Under the pieces are notes generated by a model that did no database searches, was not told where the DNA came from, and worked only from the letters and a program-made list of their open reading frames with translations. Made by a program: the position numbers and the translations under genes. A stretch of 64,000 bases of DNA from Tolumonas lignilytica (GTDB taxonomy: Bacteria; Pseudomonadota; Gammaproteobacteria; Enterobacterales; Aeromonadaceae): positions 186,001-250,000 of the forward strand of contig NZ_AZUK01000001.1 in the NCBI RefSeq assembly GCF_000527035.1, read 5' to 3'. Below are positions 21,715-31,041 of the stretch, one piece after another; the first letter of the stretch is position 1, and each line of letters starts with the position of its first letter.

Positions 21715-24411
21715 ATGCTAAAGAATCCTCGTAGTCGTTTTATCGTATTGGCTATATTAGGTTATGTGATCCTCTCGCTAGCTTGGATTTTTCTGTCAGA
21801 CCGCCTGTTATCTCTCTTTGCCAGTAAAGATGCCTTGTTGTGGTTTTCGACATTAAAGGGTGTCTTTTTTGTCATAACATCAGCCACCGTATTTTTCTTT
21901 GTCTTACGTGCTGTTCCCCCGGAAGCACCACCGACCCAACAATCGCGTTTTTTCCTGAGTACACTTTTTGACGGTGTAGCTCATGGCAAACAATCGCAAC
22001 TCCTCATTTATGGATTCACCCTGCTGATTTCATTTCTCATGCTTGGGCTGCGAGCCGATCTGCCAGTGATGGTCGCGGAGCGTCCGATGATGATCTTTTT
22101 TATGTTTCCCATCATTCTGAGCGCATTAATAGGCGGTTTGCTACCCGGGCTACTGGCCACCATTCTGCTCGTGGCTGGTGTCGATATGGCGTCTATTCCT
22201 CACCTGCATGAGCTGAGTCATGTACCCTATGTCCAACTGCAATGGGCCTTTTTGGCCATCAACGGCATTGCTGTCAGCGTATTGAGTTATTTGCTGCACA
22301 GTGCCATCGCCAAACAAATCTCTGATCGTCATTTACTCTCGGCAGTCGTTTCTGGTACTTCCGACGCCATTTTTGTCAAAGATCTCAATAGCCGTTACAT
22401 TCTGGCCAACACGGCAGCGGCTGAATTTGTAGGCAGAGCACATGATCAGTTAATCGGATTTGACGATTACGCATTATTTTCTGAAGCAACCGCCCAAGAA
22501 CTCATCGCCAAAGATCAGGCCGTCATTGCCGCCAAGCAAGTGCAGACAAAAATTGAAAATTTGACAACGCAAAATGGTCAAGCATTCACCTTTCTGATTA
22601 CGAAAGGGCCGGTGTTTGATACAAACGGAAATATCGCTGGGCTGTTTGGTATTGCACGCAACATCACCGAGCAGAAACAGTTAATTCAGCAAATTAAAAT
22701 CAGCGAAGAACGTTTCCAACTGGTGGTCGAGGCGATTAGCGATGGCTTCTGGGATTGGGACATCTGCGCTGGTACCGTCTATCGTTCCCCACGCTATCTT
22801 GAAATGATCGGCTATTCTCCGGATGAAGATACCCATGATTTTGCTTTCTTTGAAAAATTAATCCATCCGGAAGATCGGGCTTATGTTCTGCAAAATATTG
22901 AAGACCATAAGCAAGGTAAAATATTGTCGCTAGAATTCAGTTTTCGACTTATTACGCATTCTGGAATGCTGAAATGGGCCCGCATCAGTGGACGAGCTCT
23001 TTTACGCGATCCTCAGGGCAATGCATTGCGAATAATAGGCTCGATTGCCGATATCACCGAACATCAAGAACATGAGGCAGAACTGGATCGTGTCGCACAT
23101 TATGATCCACTCACTGGGTTACCAAACCGTCGACTCCTTTCTGATCGACTCAACCAGGCCATCATCCGCTCCGCAAGGAAAAACTCCTCCTGTGCTGTCT
23201 GCTTATTTGATCTGGATGGTTTCAAAAATATTAATGATCGGTTCGGTCATCTGGTGGGCGATCAATTGCTGATTGCTATCACGCAGAATCTGAAAGGTGT
23301 CTTGCGTGCTGATGACACACTGGCTCGATTAGGCGGCGATGAGTTTGTCGTCCTGCTCTCCGAAATCACATCAGCAGAAGATTGCACCCTGATCTTGGAC
23401 CGGATACTAAAGGTTATCAATCAAGAGAGTCAATGTGGTGATTACATGCTGCAGATTTCCGCCAGTATCGGTGTCAGCCTGTATCCAGAAGATAATGTAG
23501 ATCCCGATACCCTACTTCGTCATGCCGATCAGGCCATGTATCTCGCCAAGGAATCTGGAAAAAACTGCTATCAACTGTTTGATCCGGTAAGGGATCAAAA
23601 GGCACAACAGCATCGGAACCTGATGGAGCAATTGCATCATGGTTTACTGCATGGGGAATTTACTCTTTTTTATCAACCCAAGGTTGACCTGACAGATGGC
23701 AGAATTATCGGTGCCGAAGCCCTTATCCGCTGGAATCATCCGGAACGCGGGTTGATGTCTCCCGCTGAATTTCTTCCGTTCATCCATGGCAGCGAATTAG
23801 AGATTACCTTTGGCGAATGGGTCATTGATCGGGCCCTTGCGCAAACCGCTATGTGGTCAACGCAAGGAATAACCACTCGGGTCAGTGTCAACGTCAGCGC
23901 AAATCACTTACTTAAACCCGGTTTTAGTCAGTATCTTCAAACCGCACTCCATAAATACCCCAGCGTATTGCCGGTGAATTTTGAATTGGAAATTCTCGAA
24001 AGTGCGGCGATCGCAGATATGGAGCAAGCCATCGCTATTTTGCATGATTGTCGGAAATTAGGTGTGCATTTCTCACTCGACGATTTCGGTACGGGTTATT
24101 CCTCTCTGACTTATTTGCGTCGCTTGCCTGTTGATACGTTGAAAATAGATCAAAGTTTTGTGCGCGACATGCTGGAAGATAACGATGACTTAGGCATCGT
24201 CGAAGGTGTGATTCAGCTTGCCTCTGTTTTCAACCGACACGTCATAGCAGAAGGAGTGGAAACACTTGAACAGGGTAAAAAACTGGGACAACTGGGCTGT
24301 AACCATGTGCAAGGATATGGCATTGCCAAACCCATGCCAGCAGATCTTTTTCCGCAGTGGTGTGCAGAATGGAAAGACAGCAAGCTTTGGCTCGCAACCC
24401 AGCCAGATTAA
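21715..24411 (+). CDS. Membrane PAS-PAS-GGDEF-EAL cyclic di-GMP enzyme
   Basis: An 898-aa protein. About six hydrophobic helices in the first 210 residues form an integral-membrane sensor (MASE-like). Two PAS domains (about 220-335 and 345-475) are followed by GGDEF (RLGGDEF with an upstream RADD I-site) and EAL. The EAL domain keeps the catalytic marks GAEALIRWNHPERG, VNVSANHLL, ELEILESA, SLDDFGTGYSSL, TLKIDQSF and VIAEGVET, so both synthase and phosphodiesterase centres look intact. The start at MLKNPRSRF follows a TAAGG site; the frame is open 22 codons upstream without a better start. Which activity dominates cannot be read from sequence. Confidence 0.9.
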   Translation: MLKNPRSRFIVLAILGYVILSLAWIFLSDRLLSLFASKDALLWFSTLKGVFFVITSATVFFFVLRAVPPEAPPTQQSRFFLSTLFDGVAHGKQSQLLIYGFTLLISFLMLGLRADLPVMVAERPMMIFFMFPIILSALIGGLLPGLLATILLVAGVDMASIPHLHELSHVPYVQLQWAFLAINGIAVSVLSYLLHSAIAKQISDRHLLSAVVSGTSDAIFVKDLNSRYILANTAAAEFVGRAHDQLIGFDDYALFSEATAQELIAKDQAVIAAKQVQTKIENLTTQNGQAFTFLITKGPVFDTNGNIAGLFGIARNITEQKQLIQQIKISEERFQLVVEAISDGFWDWDICAGTVYRSPRYLEMIGYSPDEDTHDFAFFEKLIHPEDRAYVLQNIEDHKQGKILSLEFSFRLITHSGMLKWARISGRALLRDPQGNALRIIGSIADITEHQEHEAELDRVAHYDPLTGLPNRRLLSDRLNQAIIRSARKNSSCAVCLFDLDGFKNINDRFGHLVGDQLLIAITQNLKGVLRADDTLARLGGDEFVVLLSEITSAEDCTLILDRILKVINQESQCGDYMLQISASIGVSLYPEDNVDPDTLLRHADQAMYLAKESGKNCYQLFDPVRDQKAQQHRNLMEQLHHGLLHGEFTLFYQPKVDLTDGRIIGAEALIRWNHPERGLMSPAEFLPFIHGSELEITFGEWVIDRALAQTAMWSTQGITTRVSVNVSANHLLKPGFSQYLQTALHKYPSVLPVNFELEILESAAIADMEQAIAILHDCRKLGVHFSLDDFGTGYSSLTYLRRLPVDTLKIDQSFVRDMLEDNDDLGIVEGVIQLASVFNRHVIAEGVETLEQGKKLGQLGCNHVQGYGIAKPMPADLFPQWCAEWKDSKLWLATQPD

Positions 24412-24432
24412 GAGTAGCTGGCAGCAAAAATA

Positions 24433-24454
24433 AACCCAGCAACATGGCTGGGTT
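24433..24454 (-). terminator. Intrinsic terminator for the 33-aa ORF
   Basis: Eight-base stem AACCCAGC / GCTGGGTT with a short loop. On the minus strand it runs into TTTATTTTTGC. It also lies just past the stop of the GGDEF-EAL gene and may act on both strands. Confidence 0.65.
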
Positions 24455-24486
24455 ACGGGTGGCAACGAATCAGAAACTGGATACGA

Positions 24487-24588
24487 CTATTGAGGATGTT
24501 TTTTCTCTCGTTTAATGGCCTTTTTTTCCTTGTGCGTCATCATCGGTTTTTTCTTCTGTTCTTTATTGCTTTGCCATATTTTCCCCAT
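24487..24588 (-). CDS. Candidate 33-aa lysine-rich small protein
   Basis: ATG to TAG, 33 residues, with an AGGAG ribosome-binding site seven to eight bases before the ATG and a terminator 30 bases after the stop. The product (MGKIWQSNKEQKKKPMM... ending REKKHPQ) is about 40% Lys/Arg and has no membrane segment. The combination of ribosome-binding site, terminator and an upstream inverted repeat (24604-24628) supports a real small gene. Function unknown; nucleic-acid or ribosome binding would be pure guesswork. Confidence 0.5.
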   Translation of the reverse strand: MGKIWQSNKEQKKKPMMTHKEKKAIKREKKHPQ

Positions 24589-24603
24589 GATCTTGCTCCT
24601 TAT

Positions 24604-24628
24604 GTGTACTGTTCGATCGCAAGTACAC
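24604..24628. promoter_or_regulatory. Inverted repeat upstream of the 33-aa ORF
   Basis: GTGTACT and AGTACAC are perfect seven-base arms with an 11-base spacer, 16 bases upstream of the small ORF's start. Candidate operator or 5' leader hairpin. Confidence 0.4.
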
Positions 24629-24706
24629 TTTCAGTATAGATCGGGTTTTTCACCTTGAAATGAACTCGGCAAGAAAGCGCAACACATCATCCATTTACCC
24701 CCAAAA

Positions 24707-25903
24707 TTATTTTTTCATTGAAGGTAATAACGCCGTGATCACCCCCATCAACGGTAACCACCCACAGAGCTGATAAACATATTCAATGCCATACTGATCG
24801 GCTAATTTCCCAATTAGGGCAGCCCCAATACCTGCAACTCCAAATGCAAAGCCAAAAAACAGCCCGGATATTGTGCCTACCCGACCTGGAACCAATTCCT
24901 GCGCATAGACAAGAATGGCGGAAAATGCGGATGCCAGAATAAAACCGATGATAAACGACAGAACAGATGTCCAAAACAAATCAACATGCGGTAACGTCAA
25001 TGTAAACGGCGCAACGCCCAAAATAGAGAACCAAATGACACGTTTACGCCCTACTCTGTCACCAATCGGGCCGCCCAATACGGTGCCTGCTGCCACCGCA
25101 AATAGAAAAATAAACAAATGATACTGCGCCGTTTGTGCATTCAGCCCAAAGTGATGCATCAAATAAAACGTATAATAGTTCGTCAAACTCGCCAGATATA
25201 AATATTTGGACGTAATCAGTAACAATAATATGCCAATCACAACCGCGATCCGGTTACGAGACAGCGTCATGGGTCGTGTCGTCACTGACTGTTTCTGACG
25301 ACGATGTTGTACGCGATACCAATTTCCCACCCGCCAGAGAACAAACATCGCAAGCAACGCGGCTAATGAAAACCACGCTAAACTGCCTTGCCCGAAAGGG
25401 AAAATGATCAGTGCAGCCAGCAATGGCCCTGTCGCGGTGCCGGCATTTCCTCCTACCTGGAAGATTGATTGCGCCAGACCATGCTGCCCCCCCGAAGCCA
25501 TTCGTGCAACACGCGATGACTCAGGGTGAAAGATAGAAGAACCAAGCCCCACCATCGCCGCCGCGATCAGCAATAACGGATATGTATTCGCGTGGCTCAA
25601 TAACAGCAAGCCCGTACAGGTTGACCCCATTCCCAGCACCAGTGAATATGGCTTGGGGTGTTTGTCCGTATAAAAACCCACCATTGGCTGCAAAATGGAA
25701 GCTGTCAACTGATAGGTCAGTGTTAAAAATCCAATCTGCGTAAAACTCAGCGCATAGTTACCTTTCAGCAGTGGGTAAATGGCAAATATCAGCGATTGGA
25801 GCATGTCATTAAGAAAATGCGAAAAACTGATTGCGCCCAGCACCTGAAAGCGCGTGCTATTCGTCTTGATGTCAGAATGCGTAAGGGATTGAGTCTCGTC
25901 CAT
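24707..25903 (-). CDS. fsr: Major facilitator exporter, fosmidomycin-resistance (Fsr) family
   Basis: A 398-aa, twelve-helix MFS transporter. The Fsr pattern is clear: ISFSHFLNDMLQSLIFAIYPLLK in helix 1, GFYTDKHPKPYSLVLGM in the conserved loop, GLGSSIFHPESSRVARMASGG, and QVGGNAGTATGPLL. The start MDETQSLTH is preferred over an upstream in-frame ATG because the added residues are not family-like. Efflux of small antibiotics is the family role; the physiological substrate is unknown. It lies downstream of helD on the same strand. Confidence 0.88.
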   Translation of the reverse strand: MDETQSLTHSDIKTNSTRFQVLGAISFSHFLNDMLQSLIFAIYPLLKGNYALSFTQIGFLTLTYQLTASILQPMVGFYTDKHPKPYSLVLGMGSTCTGLLLLSHANTYPLLLIAAAMVGLGSSIFHPESSRVARMASGGQHGLAQSIFQVGGNAGTATGPLLAALIIFPFGQGSLAWFSLAALLAMFVLWRVGNWYRVQHRRQKQSVTTRPMTLSRNRIAVVIGILLLLITSKYLYLASLTNYYTFYLMHHFGLNAQTAQYHLFIFLFAVAAGTVLGGPIGDRVGRKRVIWFSILGVAPFTLTLPHVDLFWTSVLSFIIGFILASAFSAILVYAQELVPGRVGTISGLFFGFAFGVAGIGAALIGKLADQYGIEYVYQLCGWLPLMGVITALLPSMKK

Positions 25904-25993
25904 ACCATTATCGATACATATGAATAATCGGAGATCCAGTCTAGCGCTAAATAACAACTAAAGCGCATCTTTGTTTGATTGGATCACGATTAG

Positions 25994-26018
25994 CTTTCAT
26001 ATCAATGTCTTATGAAAG
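25994..26018 (-). terminator. Weak hairpin at the end of helD
   Basis: CTTTCATA / TATGAAAG arms with a nine-base loop overlap the helD stop codon. There is no T-tract on the minus strand, so read-through into fsr is possible. Confidence 0.3.
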
Positions 26019-28070
26019 TGGATAATGCTGGCTGATCAATTCATGAATAAAAGGAGAGGCATCATGAGAGTTATATACCAGATAAACCCGATTTTTTGCC
26101 CGGGTTAATGCCACATAGAATAACCGTCGTTCTTCCGCATAAGGGTACTTTTCTTGCTCCGGCAGCAAAAGAGCCAAAACCGGATCTGTCTCCTTCTGAC
26201 TCGGAAATCCATATTTCCCGTTATTCAAACCTAAAACTATGACGTGATCTGCTTCTTTTCCTTTCGAAGCATGTACTGACATAAACTGAATATCCAACTG
26301 CGGATATTGCTTTCCGAGCTGAGCAAACGGGATGTTGTCTAACATAAAATTAAACCGGGCGAGCACGGCTACCGTGATCTTTTTATCTGACGGCGCAAGT
26401 TCTTGTTGCACAATAGAAGTTAATGCACGTTCGAGACCCTGTTCCGGCTTTGATGAATCAATTAATGAAATAGTCGGAGAGTTAACTGTTGTCACGGAAC
26501 GAATCTCTTTCGGAATTTGTTCCGGGTTTTGCCGTATAAATGTAGAAGCAACATCACCAATCTGGTTATTAAAACGAAATGTCAGATCCAGCGTTGTCAC
26601 TGCGGTGGCACCAAATAAAGCACTGAATCGACGGGTAATATTAATATCACTCCCCGTAAATCGATAAATCGACTGCCAGTCATCACCAACCGCGAACAAT
26701 ACCGCATCTTCCTTCTGCGCCAGCAACGCCTTCAACAAACGAGCCCGATCCTGACTGATATCCTGAAACTCATCCACGAGGATATGCCGATAGGGTGACA
26801 CGAATCGACCAGACTCCACGTACTTGATCGCCTTCCCGATCATATCGGCAAAATCAATTTCATTGCGTGCGCTTAAATATTGCTCATACCGCATCAGAAC
26901 CGGTGAAAACAGTGATAAGAACACAGAGGAACGGGCAGCCTCTTTCTGTTTTTTCACTCTCGCGGTCAGTTCACTCAATGTTTGCTGCGACTGCTTGAAT
27001 AACACCAGAAACTCAAGCATCAACGAGGAAAACTCGCTGGTTTGTTTTAATGCACCCTGGCTATCACAAAATCGATAAACCTGTTGTTGATATGATGGTT
27101 CGGCCATCAACTGATCAATGGTCTGATTGATAAATTGTGAAAACGCCGCTCTATTTTCGGCAAAGAGCGTGATCTGTGGCCATGCCCCCTCCACGGTACC
27201 GATAATTTCCAGTCCAAGAGCATGAAAGGTTTTAATAACCGGCGTATTTTTTAGTTTTAACGGCTGTAAGCATTGATCCTGACGTAGCTGCATTTCCTCA
27301 GCCGCTTTTCTCGCAAACGCCAGCATCAGAATGTGCTCGGGTGCGGCCTGTTCAGATGCAATCAGATATCCTGTCCGTCCAATCAGGGTGCTTGTTTTGC
27401 CTGTCCCTGCCCCCGCTAAAACCAGATTATGATCTTCCCCGGTAATACACGCCTGACGTTGCGCCAACGTGAGCGGATTCTTTTCAATGCCGTCAAAGAA
27501 TGACTGATAGCGCAGTAATTCTTGTTTCATAAATTTTGCATTACATCGTGCGACTTTACCTTCGGCTGCAGAAATAAAGTCCGCGAGATATTTCAGCGTT
27601 GGCGCATGCGCAGCAGAGGCAAATTGCTCACGTAAATGTTCTGAAGTTCGAGCAAGTAAATCACGGGCTTGCTTTATTATGTTCTGACTCTGGGAATGAC
27701 GCCTGAACGTTGAGGCATCCAGAAAATGCCGGATCTCCGCTTTGAGCTGCTTCGCTTCCCGATACTCCAATTTTAATTGCTCTTGAATGTAGGTCGTGAA
27801 TTGCTCAGAGAACGCTGCAAGAAAGCGTCGCAACTGCGATGAACTGAATCCTTTATACAGATATGTTTTCTTGGCTGTCGAAACGAACAAATGCGACCAA
27901 AACACGCGATATCTGATCTGTGGAATGGCATGCAGACGACTGAATGGCAGAATAATTTTCTTTTCACCATCAAAAATCTGTAGCCCTTTACGATGCAGAC
28001 TCAATATCGCGGGCGGATGTCGTAAAAAGAAATTGGTGAACCCGTTGTTTTTGATTTCGTAACTATTCAT
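26010..28070 (-). CDS. helD: DNA helicase IV
   Basis: A 686-aa UvrD-family superfamily I 3'-5' helicase, the same size as E. coli HelD (684). A HelD-specific N-terminal domain (about 1-190) precedes the motor. Motifs: Q-motif region LTLAQRQACI, Walker A AGAGTGKTS, HILMLAFARKAAEEM, Walker B LVDEFQDISQDRARLL, VGDDWQSIYRFTGSD, SVHASKGKEADHVIVLGLN and VALTRAKNRVYLVYN. Role in recombination and repair by family. Confidence 0.94.
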   Translation of the reverse strand: MNSYEIKNNGFTNFFLRHPPAILSLHRKGLQIFDGEKKIILPFSRLHAIPQIRYRVFWSHLFVSTAKKTYLYKGFSSSQLRRFLAAFSEQFTTYIQEQLKLEYREAKQLKAEIRHFLDASTFRRHSQSQNIIKQARDLLARTSEHLREQFASAAHAPTLKYLADFISAAEGKVARCNAKFMKQELLRYQSFFDGIEKNPLTLAQRQACITGEDHNLVLAGAGTGKTSTLIGRTGYLIASEQAAPEHILMLAFARKAAEEMQLRQDQCLQPLKLKNTPVIKTFHALGLEIIGTVEGAWPQITLFAENRAAFSQFINQTIDQLMAEPSYQQQVYRFCDSQGALKQTSEFSSLMLEFLVLFKQSQQTLSELTARVKKQKEAARSSVFLSLFSPVLMRYEQYLSARNEIDFADMIGKAIKYVESGRFVSPYRHILVDEFQDISQDRARLLKALLAQKEDAVLFAVGDDWQSIYRFTGSDINITRRFSALFGATAVTTLDLTFRFNNQIGDVASTFIRQNPEQIPKEIRSVTTVNSPTISLIDSSKPEQGLERALTSIVQQELAPSDKKITVAVLARFNFMLDNIPFAQLGKQYPQLDIQFMSVHASKGKEADHVIVLGLNNGKYGFPSQKETDPVLALLLPEQEKYPYAEERRLFYVALTRAKNRVYLVYNSHDASPFIHELISQHYPLS

Positions 28071-28443
28071 TTCATTATTCTGTCATTTCATCATTCTTGT
28101 GCTGAAGCTGCGTCCAAGATACCACGACAAAACAGCAACAATTTATCGAGTTGGCCTGTAATCTGCTGTCTATTCCGCAGCAAGCGAAAAAATGCCATAT
28201 TAGGCGTACATAATTTGTACACAGATAGCTGCTTATTCAATTAAAATACCGAAGCGTTGAAATCATGATATGGATCAACGCCAGTGCCAATCTTTGGCAC
28301 AATATTCCGAGATTCATACCTCTGCATGGTGATTTTTTCGCTGATCAGTGAATTTACATGCAGAAAAAATGGCAAATTGGACAATTTTTTGCTTAACTCG
28401 CACATCAAATTTTTACACCCGCAAATGGAGTGTCGTAAAGAGG
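28071..28443. other. Divergent intergenic region helD / ABC transporter with two inverted repeats
   Basis: A 373-base control region without a convincing gene. It holds GTACA-TAATT-TGTAC (28206-28220) and the compact hairpin GTGCCAA-TCT-TTGGCAC (28284-28300). The second lies about 145 bases before the transporter ATG, so it could be an operator or part of a structured leader. No known riboswitch consensus was recognised. Confidence 0.45.
28284..28300. promoter_or_regulatory. Perfect 7-base inverted repeat upstream of the BMP-type transporter
   Basis: GTGCCAA / TTGGCAC around TCT forms a perfect dyad of 17 bases, the size of a LacI/GntR-type operator. The nearest gene to be controlled is the transporter operon on the plus strand. 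Confidence 0.45.
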
Positions 28444-29964
28444 ATGACAACGCATCATTACCAGCTTGAATTGTGGGATATCACGAAGCAATATCCCGGC
28501 TGTCTTGCGAATGACAAGATCAATTTGAAGCTCGAACGTGGTGAAATCCATGCACTATTGGGCGAAAATGGTGCAGGAAAGTCAACCTTGGTCAAAATCA
28601 TTTATGGTTTGGTGACCCCGGACAGTGGCTCTGTCGTTTGGGATGGTTTGGAGTTACAAATTCGTTCTCCTTCTCATGCCCGCGAATTAGGCATCGGTAT
28701 GGTGTTTCAACATTTTTCATTGTTTGAAACGCTGACCGTCACGGAAAACATTGATTTGTGTCTAACCCCGTCAATGCGGGAACAAATCGGTGATCTAGCA
28801 GGACGCATCCGTGAGCTGTCAGGAAATTACGGACTGAATATAGATCCAGATCGATATGTGTTTAGCTTGTCCATGGGCGAACGCCAACGTGTCGAAATTC
28901 TTCGGTGTCTGATACAACAAGTAAAACTACTTATTCTGGATGAACCCACTTCTGTGCTTACCCCGCAGGAAGTGGACAGCCTGTTTACGGTTTTACGTCA
29001 ATTAGCCGCTGATGGCTGTACGATCCTGTTTATCAGTCATAAGTTGAAAGAAGTTACCGCACTTTGCCACAACGCGACCATCCTGCGTGGTGGGCGTGTG
29101 ACGGGCACCTGTATTCCATCGAACGAAACGCCGGAAAGTATCGCCCGGATGATGGTAGGCGACAGTGCCATTGCTGAAACGTATGAACGCCGTTCCAGCA
29201 AAAAAATTAGTCTGGCCGTTAAAGACCTCTCCTATCCGGCACCGAACCCATTTGCCTGTGCTTTAAAGCAGCTCAATTTCTCATTGCGTGGTGGAGAAAT
29301 CCTGGGCATTGCCGGTGTTGCCGGTAATGGACAAGAAGAGCTGTTAAGCGTGTTAAGTGGTGAATGGTTAAGCCCGCACAGTGATCAGATCATCATGAAT
29401 GGCAAACCGGTCGGACGCTTAAAAGTTGGTAATCGCCGTCAACTGGGTATGGCTTATGTTCCCGCCGAACGACTGGGACATGGTGCTGCACCCAAGATGA
29501 GTTTACGAGAAAACCTGCTGCTGACAAACGCAACTCTAGGGTTAAAACGTTGGGGTTGGGTGAAATGGAATAAGGTATCTGAGCGCACTCGTGATGTGAT
29601 TGAACAGCATCAAGTGAAATGTCATAACGAACATGCTCCTGCGCAATCGCTTTCTGGTGGTAACTTGCAAAAATTCATTATTGGTCGCGAGTTAGCACTC
29701 GAACCGAATGTATTTGTTTGCGCCCATCCGACTTGGGGTGTGGATATTGGTGCAGCCAATGCCATTTACCGTGAACTGATGGAACTTCGTGATCGAGGTG
29801 CGGCTATCGTTGTTATCTCTGAAGATCTTGATGAACTGTTTTTAATCAGTGATCGCATTGCAGCCTTATTCGATGGTTATTTGTCTCCTGTTGTACAAAC
29901 GCAGGAAACAAGCACGAATCAGATCGGTCAGTGGATGGCCGGACAATTTCTGGAGCAGGAATAA
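28444..29964 (+). CDS. BMP-type (nucleoside-like) ABC importer, double ATPase
   Basis: A 506-aa fused pair of ABC domains, as in RbsA/YufO-type importers. Domain 1 has an intact Walker A GENGAGKST, signature LSMGERQRVE and Walker B LLILDEPTSVLTP. Domain 2 has the degenerate GVAGNGQEEL in place of Walker A and LSGGNLQKFIIGREL as signature. The start at MTTHHYQLELWDI is set by homology; the AAAGAGG before it is closer than usual, and the frame is open 32 codons upstream. It heads a four-gene operon with two permeases and a BMP-family binding protein. Confidence 0.9.
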   Translation: MTTHHYQLELWDITKQYPGCLANDKINLKLERGEIHALLGENGAGKSTLVKIIYGLVTPDSGSVVWDGLELQIRSPSHARELGIGMVFQHFSLFETLTVTENIDLCLTPSMREQIGDLAGRIRELSGNYGLNIDPDRYVFSLSMGERQRVEILRCLIQQVKLLILDEPTSVLTPQEVDSLFTVLRQLAADGCTILFISHKLKEVTALCHNATILRGGRVTGTCIPSNETPESIARMMVGDSAIAETYERRSSKKISLAVKDLSYPAPNPFACALKQLNFSLRGGEILGIAGVAGNGQEELLSVLSGEWLSPHSDQIIMNGKPVGRLKVGNRRQLGMAYVPAERLGHGAAPKMSLRENLLLTNATLGLKRWGWVKWNKVSERTRDVIEQHQVKCHNEHAPAQSLSGGNLQKFIIGRELALEPNVFVCAHPTWGVDIGAANAIYRELMELRDRGAAIVVISEDLDELFLISDRIAALFDGYLSPVVQTQETSTNQIGQWMAGQFLEQE

Positions 29965-29970
29965 ACCACT

Positions 29971-31041
29971 ATGTGGCAATTTCAACCTCGTACCTTTATC
30001 CCATGGTATCTGCAACTCATTTCACCGCTCATCGCGGTGTTTTTGACCATCTTGCTGGGCATGGGATTATTCAGTTTCCTGGGTAAAGATCCTTTTCATG
30101 CTATGCATGTCTTTTTCCTGAGCCCGCTTTCTGATGGCTATAATATGGGCGAACTGCTGGTTAAAACGGCCCCCATGTTGCTTTGTGCTATCGGGCTAGC
30201 TTTATGTTATCAAGCGAACCTGTGGAACATCGGAGCAGAAGGACAACTGCTGATTGGTGCTGTCGTTGGCAGTGCTGTCAGCCTGCAATTTAGCGATAGC
30301 GCAATCAGTGTCTGGCTGGCTTTGATCTCAGGGATTCTGGCTGGCATGTGCTGGTCTGGTATCGCCATTGCGTTACGCCAATGGTTCAACAGCAACATCA
30401 TTCTGTCTACGATCATGTTGAACTATATCGCCCTCTACACACTGCAATGGGCCGTTCACGGACCGTTAAAAGATCCTGCCGGAATGGGTTTCCCTGAATC
30501 AGCCATGTTCTCCGACAATCAGCTCTTGCCGATCTTGATTGAGAATACGCGAGTACACTTAGGAGTGCTATTTGCGCTGCTGGCCGCAATTTTATGCTGG
30601 GTGTTATTACGTTTTACCTGGTTGGGTTTTCAGATCCGGGTCTTGGGTCATGATGAATCCTCTGCGCACTATGCCGGGTTCTCAATCCGCCGCTTGCGTT
30701 GGGGCATTATGTTGTTATCGGGTGCCTTGGCTGGATTAGCGGGTGCCTGCGAAGTCTCTGGCCCTATTGGGCAATTAGTCCCATCGGTTTCTCCTGGCTA
30801 TGGATATGCGGCTATTATTGTTGCGTGGTTAGGTCGTTTACACCCTATCGGGATGTGCATTTCAGGCTTGTTCCTGGGTCTCATCTATATGGGTGGCGAC
30901 ATGGCACAGATAGACCTCGGTGTTCCAACAGCCATTACAGGCTTATTCCAAGGCTCACTGCTATTCCTGTTATTAGCAAGCGATTTCCTGTTGCGATATC
31001 GTCTGGTTAAAGTTAAATCAAAGGAAACTCAGCATGGATAA
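29971..31041 (+). CDS. BMP-type ABC importer permease 1
   Basis: A 356-aa inner-membrane permease of the BPD_transp_2 (RbsC-like) fold with eight to ten hydrophobic helices. It shows NIGAEGQLLIGAVVGS and GAEG-type loops typical of nucleoside/BMP permeases. It starts six bases after the ATPase stop and overlaps the next permease by eight bases. Confidence 0.9.
   Translation: MWQFQPRTFIPWYLQLISPLIAVFLTILLGMGLFSFLGKDPFHAMHVFFLSPLSDGYNMGELLVKTAPMLLCAIGLALCYQANLWNIGAEGQLLIGAVVGSAVSLQFSDSAISVWLALISGILAGMCWSGIAIALRQWFNSNIILSTIMLNYIALYTLQWAVHGPLKDPAGMGFPESAMFSDNQLLPILIENTRVHLGVLFALLAAILCWVLLRFTWLGFQIRVLGHDESSAHYAGFSIRRLRWGIMLLSGALAGLAGACEVSGPIGQLVPSVSPGYGYAAIIVAWLGRLHPIGMCISGLFLGLIYMGGDMAQIDLGVPTAITGLFQGSLLFLLLASDFLLRYRLVKVKSKETQHG

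Noticed and set aside
24604-24628. LexA (SOS) box upstream of the 33-aa ORF
   Set aside because: The left part reads TACTGT, but the right half lacks ACAG at the correct distance; it is only a GTGTACT/AGTACAC dyad.
28294-28310. Possible sigma-54 promoter (TTGGCAC element)
   Set aside because: The -24 half matches, but the -12 position reads TCCGA instead of TTGC at the right spacing.
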